Source: Intestinimonas sp052065695 (GTDB lineage: Bacteria > Bacillota > Clostridia > Oscillospirales > Oscillospiraceae). From it: a stretch of 56,456 nucleotides of DNA. The translations under genes and the position numbers were made by a program. The notes beneath the pieces were generated by a model. It was given only the letters and a program-made list of their open reading frames with translations. It was not told where the DNA came from and did no database searches. Within the stretch, counting starts at the first letter, position 1, and every line of letters begins with the position of its first letter. This document shows, one piece after another, positions 23,149-32,870 of the stretch. Location: contig NZ_JBQHTM010000019.1 in assembly GCF_052065695.1 (NCBI RefSeq), positions 1-56,456 on the forward strand, in the 5' to 3' direction.

Positions 23149-25236
23149 TCAAATTTCAATAATGCCAATCTTCTTTAAATAGTTGTAAGTTTGATCATAG
23201 TATTCAGGATTTCTGGTAACATCTTCAGGATTTCCCTTTGGCACATAAATTATATAACCTTGCCGTGCACGAGTAAGCAAAACTCGATAAGAATTTTTCT
23301 GATAATTCTGAGCAATTGGATTATTAACCTTTGACCAAGAAGATCCAGCAAAGTTATTGTATGTGAATTTACCATCCAAGTACCTGTAGTCCGCCTCCCA
23401 TACAACAACTGCGTAGTCAATTTCCAACCCCTGAATCTTAAATTCCGATGCCGCAACTTCCATAAAGTATGAAGAGTTCACATCATCTTTTCCATTCAAA
23501 AACCATTTTTCAATCTCAATATCTTTGGGAACTGTGACACCATCTGCACGTAGCCGCTTAGCACCTGAACTCGCAATAATTCCATATCGCTCTGTGCCAT
23601 GACTTATATTTCGCACCCATTCTTTAGCCGTCTGAAGATTTCTTGTTAAAAGAATTGGATACCGCATTTTGTTGGTAGCTGAGTCAGCTTGGATGATTTT
23701 CGGATAAAGTTCCTTTGCAGTTGCTTCATCTCCATCGATTATCGCCTTTGCAAAAGCAGAAACAAGCTCACTTCTAAAGCTTCTCATAGAAACCGACAGA
23801 TGAAGTTCACGGCACTTATGAACTTCTGCATTGGAAAGGAGTTCATCAATCGAACTATTTCTAACATATTCATAGCCTGCCATACGGTCTGAGCAAAACA
23901 CCTTCCAGGAAGGAAAATGCTCATTTATTGCATTAAACCATTCTGCAATTCCTGCTTCCCCATCATGTATTTCCTGCCCTCCGCCAACTAAACATACAAT
24001 AACCGCCCAATCTTTGTGCCTGTTCATATACTCAATAAGGCATTCGGGCTCGGACATATTAAAGTGGGACTGTCCCTTTTTTGTCCGCATGAACTTACTT
24101 AACTGCTCCTTTTTCCAAGCCCGCTGAGCTTCATCAAAAATCGCAATCTTGTCAATAGGTGCTGGATGTCCCTCCAACAGTGAATCATCCCTAAACCAAT
24201 GTATCATCTGAATAAAACTCTTTGTTTCAGAAAAGATGCCGCTTTTTGTAATATTATACTCACAGTTGGTACAGTTTCTGTTCAAATCTCTGGCCTTACA
24301 GTCTGTACAATACATTTTTTTCTTTTCTACTTGATCTCGAGTCAATGCCTCTCTCAAGACAGTAACCAAAGGTTCATTTCCCGAAAGAAACACGGCATGT
24401 TCTTCGTCTCCTTCTTGAAAATGATGTCGCCTATTCGCTATGTTCAGTCCTACCAAAGTTTTTCCGGCACCCGGTACTCCTGTAACGAAACAAATCGATT
24501 TCCAATGATTTTTCTTGCTGTCTTCAACGATTTTATCAATCCGCGCAGTTGTAACTGCAATATCATTCTCATCGCTTTCTTTATAGGAAATTTCTCGTAC
24601 ATCATGCCCAGAGTATAAGGCTTGTGCTGCCTCAATAATAGTTGGGGTTGGTTTATACACGGAATTGAACCATTGCACCGGATCGACAGCAGTTCCATTA
24701 TCATAGCTATGAACTATATTGAGAATTTCTCCTACAAGTGTACTTTCACAGCAAAGAATAGGTGATGAAATTCTATTATCTATACTGATTGCATTGGTAT
24801 TCGCAGATGCCTCTGTACATACTAAAAACGGAAATAAATGTGCTGTGTGACTGGCTTCATGAAAGTTATGCAAATCCAAAGCGTAATCTACAACTTGATC
24901 AACGGCACTTTTAGGGTATGCAGTCTCAAACACTTTAAATTCCAACAAAATAACACAGCTTCGAATGATTAAAACTGCATCAATACGTTTTCCCATTCGA
25001 GGAATAGAATATTCAAGCGCAATATGTCCTTCTTTAAGCTGGAGCATGACATCTTTTAAAATTCGAACTTCTTCGTTCCATGCCTGCTCTTGCTGTACTG
25101 TTAGATCAAACTGGAGAGAGTTATGTACCAGTTCATGGTAGATTTCAGCTTCACTCGCTAATAGAAATTTTTCACAGCTTCCATGATAGTACGCTCTTGG
25201 GATTGTGTCGCTATTTTTTCTATCCGAGTTCCACAT
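23149..25236 (-). CDS. PD-(D/E)XK nuclease fused to DUF2075 helicase domain
   Basis: A 695-residue protein, last gene of the defence operon. Residues about 45-125 look like a PD-(D/E)XK nuclease (GKRIDAVLII then VILLEFKVF supplies the D...ExK pattern). Residues about 245-690 form the DUF2075 superfamily-1-like ATPase: Walker A VTGVPGAGKT near residue 250, IAIFDEAQRAW as Walker B, and the C-terminal LLTRARQGYIIYVPKG motif. A four-cysteine knuckle (YCTDCKARDLNRNCTNCEY) is inserted between the Walker motifs, probably zinc-binding. The ATG follows AAAGGAGAGTAGCG, 2 bases after the Vsr stop. A DNA-processing nuclease-helicase role in phage defence is inferred from domains and context. Confidence 0.85.
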   Translation of the reverse strand: MWNSDRKNSDTIPRAYYHGSCEKFLLASEAEIYHELVHNSLQFDLTVQQEQAWNEEVRILKDVMLQLKEGHIALEYSIPRMGKRIDAVLIIRSCVILLEFKVFETAYPKSAVDQVVDYALDLHNFHEASHTAHLFPFLVCTEASANTNAISIDNRISSPILCCESTLVGEILNIVHSYDNGTAVDPVQWFNSVYKPTPTIIEAAQALYSGHDVREISYKESDENDIAVTTARIDKIVEDSKKNHWKSICFVTGVPGAGKTLVGLNIANRRHHFQEGDEEHAVFLSGNEPLVTVLREALTRDQVEKKKMYCTDCKARDLNRNCTNCEYNITKSGIFSETKSFIQMIHWFRDDSLLEGHPAPIDKIAIFDEAQRAWKKEQLSKFMRTKKGQSHFNMSEPECLIEYMNRHKDWAVIVCLVGGGQEIHDGEAGIAEWFNAINEHFPSWKVFCSDRMAGYEYVRNSSIDELLSNAEVHKCRELHLSVSMRSFRSELVSAFAKAIIDGDEATAKELYPKIIQADSATNKMRYPILLTRNLQTAKEWVRNISHGTERYGIIASSGAKRLRADGVTVPKDIEIEKWFLNGKDDVNSSYFMEVAASEFKIQGLEIDYAVVVWEADYRYLDGKFTYNNFAGSSWSKVNNPIAQNYQKNSYRVLLTRARQGYIIYVPKGNPEDVTRNPEYYDQTYNYLKKIGIIEI

Positions 25237-25238
25237 CG

Positions 25239-25655
25239 CTACTCTCCTTTGATTTCTTTAATTAGCCTCTCCAGTCGGTCTTCACACACATTCTTTTTTA
25301 ATTCGCATTCCCAAATAATCAGTACCTTCCAGCCCATGTCTATAAGCTTCTTGTGGTTCTGCTTATCCCGTTCAACGTTCCGATTTATTTTGGGCATCCA
25401 ATATTCAGTATTAGAAGAGGGCCAAACAAACCTCCCACAGTCATGTTTATGCCAAAAACAGCCATTTACAAAAATCACGGTATGATATTTAGGCAAAACA
25501 ATATCAGGGCATCCCGGCAAGATTCGAACATTTTTTCTATATCGAAAGCCTTTAGAAAACAGATACTTCCTAACAATCTCTTCTGGCTTTGAATTCGCGC
25601 TTCGAATATGTGACATATTTTTGCTGCGAACTTCTTTTGAGTGATTATCAGCCAT
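25239..25655 (-). CDS. vsr: Very short patch repair endonuclease (Vsr)
   Basis: A 138-residue Vsr-type nuclease, which nicks next to T:G mismatches created by deamination of 5-methylcytosine. The N-terminus has SKNMSHIRSANSKPE. The core CPDIVLPKYHTVIFVNGCFW carries the catalytic Asp and the zinc-site residues, continuing HKHDC, and later EYWMPKINRNVERDKQN and IIWECELKK. The ATG at 25655 lies within the end of the methyltransferase gene (8-base overlap), the standard partner. In related systems Vsr-like proteins may also serve as the restriction nuclease. Confidence 0.93.
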   Translation of the reverse strand: MADNHSKEVRSKNMSHIRSANSKPEEIVRKYLFSKGFRYRKNVRILPGCPDIVLPKYHTVIFVNGCFWHKHDCGRFVWPSSNTEYWMPKINRNVERDKQNHKKLIDMGWKVLIIWECELKKNVCEDRLERLIKEIKGE

Positions 25656-27276
25656 TTTCTTGTTCTGCCTCACGAAGTTTTTTACCTAAAGTTGCCGCAA
25701 GCTGCTTAGCAATCGCTTTTGCCATAATTGGAGGTACGGCATTTCCTACCTGCTGGTATTGTTTATCTTTAGATCCGCAAAATACAAAGCTGTCAGGGAA
25801 TGTCTGCAACCGGGCTGCTTCTCGGATACTGATTGCCCGATCCTGGGTAGGATGAATCCACATAGACTTTCGAACATTAAGTACTGTTCCGCTTGGTTCA
25901 TTATAGTTCAACCGCAAATAAATCGTATTTTGAGTCCTTTTCACATCGGTATAGGTATTGGTTTTGAGTGATTCTTCTAAACTATGGAAATTTTCTCCTT
26001 GATGCAGCGCTTTGAATCTTGCCATTGCTACATCAGTCGTTTTAGTAATGATGTGGTTCTTCAGAATATCCGAATCTCTCAGTTGCTGTGCTACTGAACT
26101 CAACTGCTCCTTATGTTCCAGCGGAATTCCTTCCTCATCGTCTGCCAAATCATATACCGGCGGAACATCTTCCAAATCATAAATTGCATCGTGAACAGTT
26201 TTATAATGACCATCTTTAATCTTTCTGGAAGGCAGAAATACCACAGCGGAAATACTTTTCTTAATCCCCATAACAACAAAGCGCTCTCTTTTCTGGGGCG
26301 CTCCAAAATCTGCGGCACACAAAACACCGCTATTGATCGCATATCCATCTTCTCCAGATGTAAGAATACCTTTTAGATAATCAAAAACCGCAAATGATCG
26401 AATATTTGCCAGGAGACCGTCTTTTTCTGTACATTCATATGAATCCACATGGATATGGTTATCAAAGATTTCCCTTGCTTTACTTAGCATGCGTTGAATC
26501 ATAATCGCAGGCTCAATTAAGGTATGAATTCTATCCGCTTCAAGAATGCCATCAAAATAATCCATAATCGCCTGAAATGCTTCTCTGGATTTCTGCACAA
26601 TGTAATTGTCTGCATCGTCTTGAATATAGGCTTGAGCGATTTCGGTAAGCTTGCGCCGGTGTTTTTCCAAAGATTTTTTCATCTTATCAGCGTTTTTTTC
26701 ACCTTTGTAGATGATATTCAGTTCCCGATAGTGATTTTCAGGCCAAAGTCTCTGCTGGAGCAATTCCAAGTTTTGAACTATCTCCAATGCGCCATCAAAC
26801 ACAAATTCTGAGCTCAGCAAATGTAGCGGCGTGTTTTTATTCGGGATCTGATACTCTTCCACAATATCCAGATCTGTTTCCTCCATATAAAACCGATGAA
26901 CGTCAGATCGAAGCATACTAACATTTTCCATGACAAACGCCTTTGGCCGCAGCTCTCTAATAGCTCGAATATACTGCTTTACCAGCATATTATTCTGGCT
27001 GATTGCATGGTTTTTCTGCCGATTTGCATTTGAAAACCCTTGGCAGGGAGGACCTCCAATGACAACGTCAATGGCCCCGTGTCTCCTCTGTATATCCGCA
27101 TAATCTGCGCCGCATACATCTCCTTGCAGCTCGACATTCGGATGGTTGCGATGATAAGTTGCCTGCATGTGCGGCTCCCGCTCGAAAGCAACCTTTATCT
27201 CATATTTTCCTGTCTGCACGAAACCCAAGCTCAATCCGCCGGCCCCTGCAAACAGATCCACTACTGAATATGGCAT
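25648..27276 (-). CDS. dcm: DNA (cytosine-5-)-methyltransferase
   Basis: A 542-residue C5-methyltransferase. Motif I is VVDLFAGAGGLSLGF, motif IV GGPPCQGFS with the catalytic Cys, motif VI AFVMENV, motif VIII near AADFGAPQKRERFVV, and motifs IX-X in the C-terminal part (RAISIREAARLQTFPDSF, QVGNAVPP). It is about 130-200 residues longer than minimal enzymes; the extra part is an insertion between motifs VI and VIII (about residues 130-330). An ATG at 27276 behind GGGAG is my preferred start; a TTG at 27285 overlapping the AIPR stop is possible. In the operon it probably marks self DNA. The recognition sequence cannot be read from the protein. Confidence 0.93.
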   Translation of the reverse strand: MPYSVVDLFAGAGGLSLGFVQTGKYEIKVAFEREPHMQATYHRNHPNVELQGDVCGADYADIQRRHGAIDVVIGGPPCQGFSNANRQKNHAISQNNMLVKQYIRAIRELRPKAFVMENVSMLRSDVHRFYMEETDLDIVEEYQIPNKNTPLHLLSSEFVFDGALEIVQNLELLQQRLWPENHYRELNIIYKGEKNADKMKKSLEKHRRKLTEIAQAYIQDDADNYIVQKSREAFQAIMDYFDGILEADRIHTLIEPAIMIQRMLSKAREIFDNHIHVDSYECTEKDGLLANIRSFAVFDYLKGILTSGEDGYAINSGVLCAADFGAPQKRERFVVMGIKKSISAVVFLPSRKIKDGHYKTVHDAIYDLEDVPPVYDLADDEEGIPLEHKEQLSSVAQQLRDSDILKNHIITKTTDVAMARFKALHQGENFHSLEESLKTNTYTDVKRTQNTIYLRLNYNEPSGTVLNVRKSMWIHPTQDRAISIREAARLQTFPDSFVFCGSKDKQYQQVGNAVPPIMAKAIAKQLAATLGKKLREAEQENG

Positions 27277-27281
27277 TTTTC

Positions 27282-29051
27282 TCAATTCTCCCGCTTTTTC
27301 ATTTTTGCTTCATAACGGCTCTGAAGCAGTTCCCAGCAATCTTCCTTTTTGCACCACTGTCCAATATTTACGCCAGGAACTGTAGGATTCTGAAAATGCT
27401 CCCATACAAAATAGGCCAATTCTTCTATGACCCTTGCCGTCTCCGCATTGATTGTCTGGTTATTCCAGATTTCCTGCGGGTTGATTAAACCTGAATGATA
27501 TTTTCCAATTAGTGCCACGGTATAATAGTCTTGCTGAGCTTTAAAACCGCCAAATTTTAAATTCTTGATGATTTCATCACAGCTATTGAACAATATCACC
27601 TTAGAAATCATGTCAATGTAGCTCTGTTCAGATGGTTCAGGGAATTCACCCTTGGAGACCATATCCGAGAAATAGACAAAGCTGGTTTCCAGACCTTTGC
27701 TGACAATATATGGATAGCCCTGATAAGCCATCACACATTTGGCTGCTACAGTTTTAGAAATGCAACGATTCTTCGGACAACGGCTCTTGAATTCCTTTTT
27801 AGCCGCTGCGGTTGGCTGCCGACTCAATTCAACTAAATACTGTCCTCTGGCTCTCTCATAGAACCAATAGTCTGTCGATTTTCCCCTTGCCACAGGGATC
27901 GGTGTTGCCCTGGATAGACGTTCCATCTTTACATGGTATGCATCATTGGCATTGAAGTCAGACATATTGATTTTATTTTGGCTATTTGCGTACTTAGAAA
28001 TGTTATGAATAATATCTTCGGCCTGGTCTTTTTTCTTGATAACAGACAGCTTAATCTGCACATTTACCTGATCCAGAGGAAGTTTTGACTTATAGGCATT
28101 GTAAATCGATGCTGTAGTTTGACCGCCATTAACAATCTGCCAGCCGGTGATTTCTGTAATAGTTACAACATCTCCGCTACTATTACTTTCATCAATGTCA
28201 ATACCATCCGCAACAGTTGAAATACCGTTGTTGTAGGCCATAAACATCTGAGGTTCGCTGGCTAACGATGCCTTAATTCCTTTGTTGACCTTACCTGTTG
28301 CCTGCAGAAAAGAACGGACATTCTTTTGTATTAGATCTTGACCCTCGGCTTCATAAATCCGTGCTAACAGCTCGCCGGAAATGACACCAATATAGCAGTC
28401 ATAGATTTCATTATCGCCTCTGACTTTAATTAGAGGCAAAGATACACCATACTTTTTCTTCAGTTTTACAACAAGCTGGCGCTCCACTGCCGCACCGCCA
28501 AGAACACTTTGATACAGTCGTTCAATATCCCAAACATCGAAGCGAATAGTTACCTTTCCATGACGAGTGTCTTCCGGAATATATTGAATCGTTTCATCAT
28601 TGGTCAGCAAAATGATATTAACTGTTTCAATATCCTCTTTATGACCTTTGATAAACTCATACGCTTGATAGCCATCACTGGATTCTTCTAAGGCCTCAAA
28701 CGAGTCAGTGCCGCAAGTTTTATAGAATTTCAGGGCTTTTTTCAAAAGCCTGTCAATTTCAGTTTTTTTCACCTTTTCCGGCTGCGGCTTAGCCTGATAC
28801 TTGCTCACAAGCAGGGTAAGCGAATGGAAATACTCACTGAACGCATAGCCGTCCAGTTTCATATTCTCCCCATCCTTTTTGAAGTCCACCAGCGTACAGT
28901 CCGAAACAAGAGTTTCTCCCGCTTCCGTTAGGTAGGACAGAAACAAGGCTTTGAAAGCCGTATTTGTAGAAATAGGGCCGTTCTCTTTCACATACCCAAG
29001 AACTTCATCTCGAAATTCTACGTAAAATTCGAGAATTTTCTCGTTTACCAC
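27282..29051 (-). CDS. AIPR family protein (abortive infection phage resistance)
   Basis: A 589-residue protein with the AIPR signature WQIVNGGQTTASIYNAY near residue 307, the upstream MFMAYNNGIS segment and a long C-terminal helical region. The N-terminal about 200 residues (LVDFKKDGENMKLDGYAF) are the variable part. AIPR proteins occur with restriction-modification genes and abortive infection systems, but their biochemistry is little known. It starts 2 bases after the preceding gene and ends at the start of the methyltransferase gene, so expression is coupled to both. Confidence 0.87.
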   Translation of the reverse strand: MVNEKILEFYVEFRDEVLGYVKENGPISTNTAFKALFLSYLTEAGETLVSDCTLVDFKKDGENMKLDGYAFSEYFHSLTLLVSKYQAKPQPEKVKKTEIDRLLKKALKFYKTCGTDSFEALEESSDGYQAYEFIKGHKEDIETVNIILLTNDETIQYIPEDTRHGKVTIRFDVWDIERLYQSVLGGAAVERQLVVKLKKKYGVSLPLIKVRGDNEIYDCYIGVISGELLARIYEAEGQDLIQKNVRSFLQATGKVNKGIKASLASEPQMFMAYNNGISTVADGIDIDESNSSGDVVTITEITGWQIVNGGQTTASIYNAYKSKLPLDQVNVQIKLSVIKKKDQAEDIIHNISKYANSQNKINMSDFNANDAYHVKMERLSRATPIPVARGKSTDYWFYERARGQYLVELSRQPTAAAKKEFKSRCPKNRCISKTVAAKCVMAYQGYPYIVSKGLETSFVYFSDMVSKGEFPEPSEQSYIDMISKVILFNSCDEIIKNLKFGGFKAQQDYYTVALIGKYHSGLINPQEIWNNQTINAETARVIEELAYFVWEHFQNPTVPGVNIGQWCKKEDCWELLQSRYEAKMKKREN

Positions 29052-29053
29052 AA

Positions 29054-30061
29054 TTAGGCCCCTCCTTTTAAAACTTCAAATACAGATTTTATATCTTGGG
29101 CATACGGCATACAAAGCATGATGCTGACTCGGTATGTAAGATCCGAAACGCCCAGCGGTACTGCTTCTTTCGTGATTTTCGGAAAATCGCCATTTACTGC
29201 AAAGCAATAAAGATCCCGCTGATAGTATCCAATGGTATAACTATCTGCAGCTTCATCAAAATAGCCGTACTTCTTTAGTTTTTCATCAAACTTTTGCAGG
29301 CTCGATACATCTTTACTCAACCTGCTGCGAATGGCTGCAATTCGTTCCGGCAGTTTTTCACCCCCGCTGTGACTTATGCGAAGCGCATAGAAACGCAGGA
29401 ATAATTTTCCCGGAATATCACTATTATCCAGCTGGTATTCACTGCTGATACTGGCAAAATAGGGAGCCTGCGCAGAGGTGGTCTTCACTTCAACTGCATG
29501 AGGGCCAAAGTAGAAATCATGGGTTTCATCTTCACTGCCAGCCCAATGTGAAACTGCTCCCACCCCTTGTGAATCCAAGCACTCACCCAAAAACAGCAAC
29601 TCTCCATAAAGTCCCTGCTGACGCTCTTCAGACATCAGCAGCTCTTTATCAGCAGCAAAAAACTCCTTCCACTTTGTTAGAACTGTGATGATGACAGATA
29701 AGGACTCCTCGGTGTTTTCTGCTGCTTCCAACTGGCCTCTCAGGTCTTCAACAACAATTTCAAAAATGTCACTGGCGCTATTTGGCAGCTGAGAAAGACC
29801 AACAAAAGGCGTATCAATTCCATATGCTGGCAGTGTAGCTGTTTCAATTTCAACGCCTTTCCAGTGCGGAAATCTGCTCTTAGGAGCTTCTGAAGTCACA
29901 GATAAAAACGCTGAGCGCATTCTTGTGGCAATGTTGACTGCAAAGGCAATCATAATGCCATTGTCAAACTTCACCAGCCGCATCGCAAAGGGGGAAGTCT
30001 GACCTGTCCCTGAAAATATGTCGGACAATATTTCGTTGTAAATATCAGCCGTAAAACTCAT
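29054..30061 (-). CDS. PD-(D/E)XK motif protein (DUF4420 type), putative restriction nuclease
   Basis: A 335-residue protein. The centre carries a nuclease signature: GLYGELLFLGE (near residue 147, conserved Glu), then HDFYFGPHAVEVKTTS (near residue 188, Asp and ExK). This matches the PD-(D/E)XK family usually found next to Z1-domain genes. The ATG at 30061 follows TTGGAGAAAG and overlaps the Z1 gene by 17 bases; the frame opens at 30088. Cleavage of unmodified or invading DNA is the likely role; target and cofactors are unknown. Confidence 0.82.
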   Translation of the reverse strand: MSFTADIYNEILSDIFSGTGQTSPFAMRLVKFDNGIMIAFAVNIATRMRSAFLSVTSEAPKSRFPHWKGVEIETATLPAYGIDTPFVGLSQLPNSASDIFEIVVEDLRGQLEAAENTEESLSVIITVLTKWKEFFAADKELLMSEERQQGLYGELLFLGECLDSQGVGAVSHWAGSEDETHDFYFGPHAVEVKTTSAQAPYFASISSEYQLDNSDIPGKLFLRFYALRISHSGGEKLPERIAAIRSRLSKDVSSLQKFDEKLKKYGYFDEAADSYTIGYYQRDLYCFAVNGDFPKITKEAVPLGVSDLTYRVSIMLCMPYAQDIKSVFEVLKGGA

Positions 30062-32870
30062 TGCTGTCTTTCTCCAATGCAATATCATTCATCCGATAGG
30101 ATTTGAGGTCACCCTTTCCCTTTCGATCAGGGAATACCGCAGCAAATCCAAAGGGAGGCTTGTGGTCCCCACGTTCATCAGTCAGCCTTCCTGCTTGCCC
30201 AATAGGGTACAGAATCAAAAATCCATTTGTGAATGGTCTTGTTTCTCTGCGAATAATTTCATTAATTTTTGTCTTAGAAGAATCATTTTTATATTTTTCT
30301 TTCAGCTCCAGAACCCGCTTATATGTATCGTTATCATAATCCATATACTCATGATCTGCAGATGTCATAGTATGGATAGAGGCGGTTGTTGCGGAGAAAT
30401 CTACACCTGTACCCTCTCTTCTGAGAATACCTCCTCCTACTCCCTGCAAATCAGCAATATCGAATTTTTCTCCATTATCCATATTTATCAGACAAACGGT
30501 CCACGATTTAACTCCACCAATTCCATCCGCATTCATGGTACGGATATAATCTGCCATATATTTGCTGTTTGCTCTGGTCGCAGTTTTAGATGTTTCATAA
30601 CTTGCAAAAAAGTTGGCAATATCATGGGCAGATACATTTTGATAGAAGAAATGCTCACCGGGAGCTTTTCTCCCAAGTATCTGCTGATATTGCTCCGCTG
30701 TTATACGGCAGCCCTTAATCGCATACAGAAGGTCTTCGACAGCTTCAAAGTTTCTGTCATACTGCTCACTATCAATGTCAAAAACACGAGTTTGACTCAG
30801 CTTGCCGCTGAAATCCCGCTTAAACTCCTGACCCGTTCTCATCTTATTCCGACTGGTAATTTCCAACGTCGGATGAGATGCTACCCGCAGGCCAAAGTCC
30901 TTTGGAGTCTGAACTACGCTGTTCATAAAGTCAAATTGCGCAGCAAGATCTTCGGTAGCCATAGAAATGTGGGAAAAGCTTGCATGGAGAGCGGGCGTAG
31001 TAAACAACCTGCAGGCATCCAGGTATCCCGGACGGAAGCCGAACCATCGTCCCATCTGCATAAGGGTATCATATGTATTAGAGCTACGGGTAAAATAGCT
31101 CACTGTCAGTCCTTCCAGTGTCAATCCTCTGGAGAGTTTGTCGCCGCCAATGACAATGACATTGAATGGTTTTCCTTCATGGTTTTTGTAAAGAAGAACA
31201 TCATCGCTCTTACCATTGACACTATATACACTGATTTCCTTGTCAGCGATCAGGCGTTTAGCTTCAGACCAGATGCAGTCCCAGCTAACATTATCACACC
31301 CAGACATATATTTGCTGAACTGCGCCCTCATTTTGCTGGTTGTAGGAACATAGTCTTCTTCCCAAATCGACTTAAGCTCACTTTCAATGATGGGATCACC
31401 ATAGCGAATATGGTTCTCAATCTCTTCTTTAAAATATTTCAGAACCTTTTGTTTAACCTTATTTTGCTGGCCAACGAAGCGGACAATATGGATTAGCATC
31501 GTATTTGGTTTGTTCCTTTGTCCTCTGCAGTTCCTAAGCGCGGTAGACAAAAGGAAGTATTTCACAGCCAGTTTAAGCTCCTTGGGAAGTTCTCCGACTG
31601 GATCGGTAGATTTTGTACCTCTGCCAAGATACGTTGCCCCGTCCACAATTTTCCGGTAAAGCGGCATCGCAGGAATATCTTCGTTACTCCCTAATCCAAA
31701 GAATTCCCTTGCGCCAATATACTGATCTGCTCTTGGAGACCTGTATATAAAATCTCTGGGGAAAAGATCTGTTCCGTATTTTTCATCGTCGATGTGGGGA
31801 GGAATAAAAATATTCGCAAAAGGTGTAGCAGTATAGCCGATATAGGAACGGCATTCAAATACACCAAGCAGCTCTCGAATCAATCCATTGATAGTTGTAG
31901 GATTATAATCATCCAAAACATTTCCTTGATCGTCATAGCTTTCTTTCGTGTTGATAGAAGCCTGATCCGCCTCATCATCAATAATGAGTGCAGGATATTT
32001 TGCTGGGATTTTCTTCTTTCCGCCTATAATTTCTGCACAATGATTTTTACGAAAGAATCGCAGGATTTTGCGCAGAACCGAGGCATTCTTTTTTGTAACA
32101 ATCATAAACGGCGGCATCATAGATACGCCTTCCGTCTTTTTATTGACATCACCTTTTTCGTCTCGTGTCGTAATCGACTGGACAACAGTTTCGACCTGGT
32201 TGTGAGGACCTACTCCAACACCGATCACATTGCGCTCTCGGGTCATATCTCCGATACTTTCCAGACTTGTTTCGTATCCCAGAACTTCTTCATCGATACG
32301 GGACTGAGTCTGGCTGCGAAGGCTGTTATGGATGCCAGACAGCACAATCACAATACGATATCCTGCATCGTAGGCCTTATTGATCATCCCGATGTAATGT
32401 GCTGTTTTACCAGATTGAACATATCCGAACACCATGCCCATTCGTTCACCAGCTACACCCTTACGAGGATTGGTCAAAGCATTCATAATCTCATCCGTAG
32501 ATGAATTAATATCTTCTATTGCTGTAATGCTCCAAGAGGGCTTCCTCAGCAGATAGTCATAGTAACGGCTCCAATATTCCGGTTTGAATTTCGGATCTTG
32601 TTTAAGCTCATCCCACCAAGTCTTATCTTCCAGATTTGGGTCACACACGCCAATAGAAGGCTCTGTGTAAGCGGTCACTTCACTGAACAGGAATTTTTTA
32701 AAACATTCCATATCAGAAATCATATTTAAACCACCAAATTTTGCTGCTGTTTTCTCGACTGCTGCCGCAATAGTTATATGTTCTTCTTTTACAAGCTTCT
32801 CGCAAAACCCATATCCGCTCTTATACAAACCGACTTCAATATCACTCAATTCTTTCGGCGTATTAATCAT
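30045..32870 (-). CDS. Z1 domain-containing helicase-like ATPase
   Basis: A 941-residue superfamily-2-like ATPase. Walker A is MVFGYVQSGKTAHYIGMI near residue 148, and the DEAD-type Walker B is ALIIDDEADQASINT near residue 296. The Z1 region follows (VIVIGGDKLSRGLTLEGLTV, YDTLMQMGRWFGFRPGY with the arginine-finger motif). The C-terminal about 250 residues are unassigned. Z1 proteins are predicted motor subunits of restriction-like systems with GHKL ATPases. The start ATGA overlaps the stop of the GHKL gene, so the two are translated together. Confidence 0.88.
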   Translation of the reverse strand: MINTPKELSDIEVGLYKSGYGFCEKLVKEEHITIAAAVEKTAAKFGGLNMISDMECFKKFLFSEVTAYTEPSIGVCDPNLEDKTWWDELKQDPKFKPEYWSRYYDYLLRKPSWSITAIEDINSSTDEIMNALTNPRKGVAGERMGMVFGYVQSGKTAHYIGMINKAYDAGYRIVIVLSGIHNSLRSQTQSRIDEEVLGYETSLESIGDMTRERNVIGVGVGPHNQVETVVQSITTRDEKGDVNKKTEGVSMMPPFMIVTKKNASVLRKILRFFRKNHCAEIIGGKKKIPAKYPALIIDDEADQASINTKESYDDQGNVLDDYNPTTINGLIRELLGVFECRSYIGYTATPFANIFIPPHIDDEKYGTDLFPRDFIYRSPRADQYIGAREFFGLGSNEDIPAMPLYRKIVDGATYLGRGTKSTDPVGELPKELKLAVKYFLLSTALRNCRGQRNKPNTMLIHIVRFVGQQNKVKQKVLKYFKEEIENHIRYGDPIIESELKSIWEEDYVPTTSKMRAQFSKYMSGCDNVSWDCIWSEAKRLIADKEISVYSVNGKSDDVLLYKNHEGKPFNVIVIGGDKLSRGLTLEGLTVSYFTRSSNTYDTLMQMGRWFGFRPGYLDACRLFTTPALHASFSHISMATEDLAAQFDFMNSVVQTPKDFGLRVASHPTLEITSRNKMRTGQEFKRDFSGKLSQTRVFDIDSEQYDRNFEAVEDLLYAIKGCRITAEQYQQILGRKAPGEHFFYQNVSAHDIANFFASYETSKTATRANSKYMADYIRTMNADGIGGVKSWTVCLINMDNGEKFDIADLQGVGGGILRREGTGVDFSATTASIHTMTSADHEYMDYDNDTYKRVLELKEKYKNDSSKTKINEIIRRETRPFTNGFLILYPIGQAGRLTDERGDHKPPFGFAAVFPDRKGKGDLKSYRMNDIALEKDSNEFYG

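Noticed and set aside
22741..23182. Two small open frames (76 and 65 codons) in the oriT region
   Set aside because: They overlap hairpins and the operon terminator and have no ribosome site or family resemblance.
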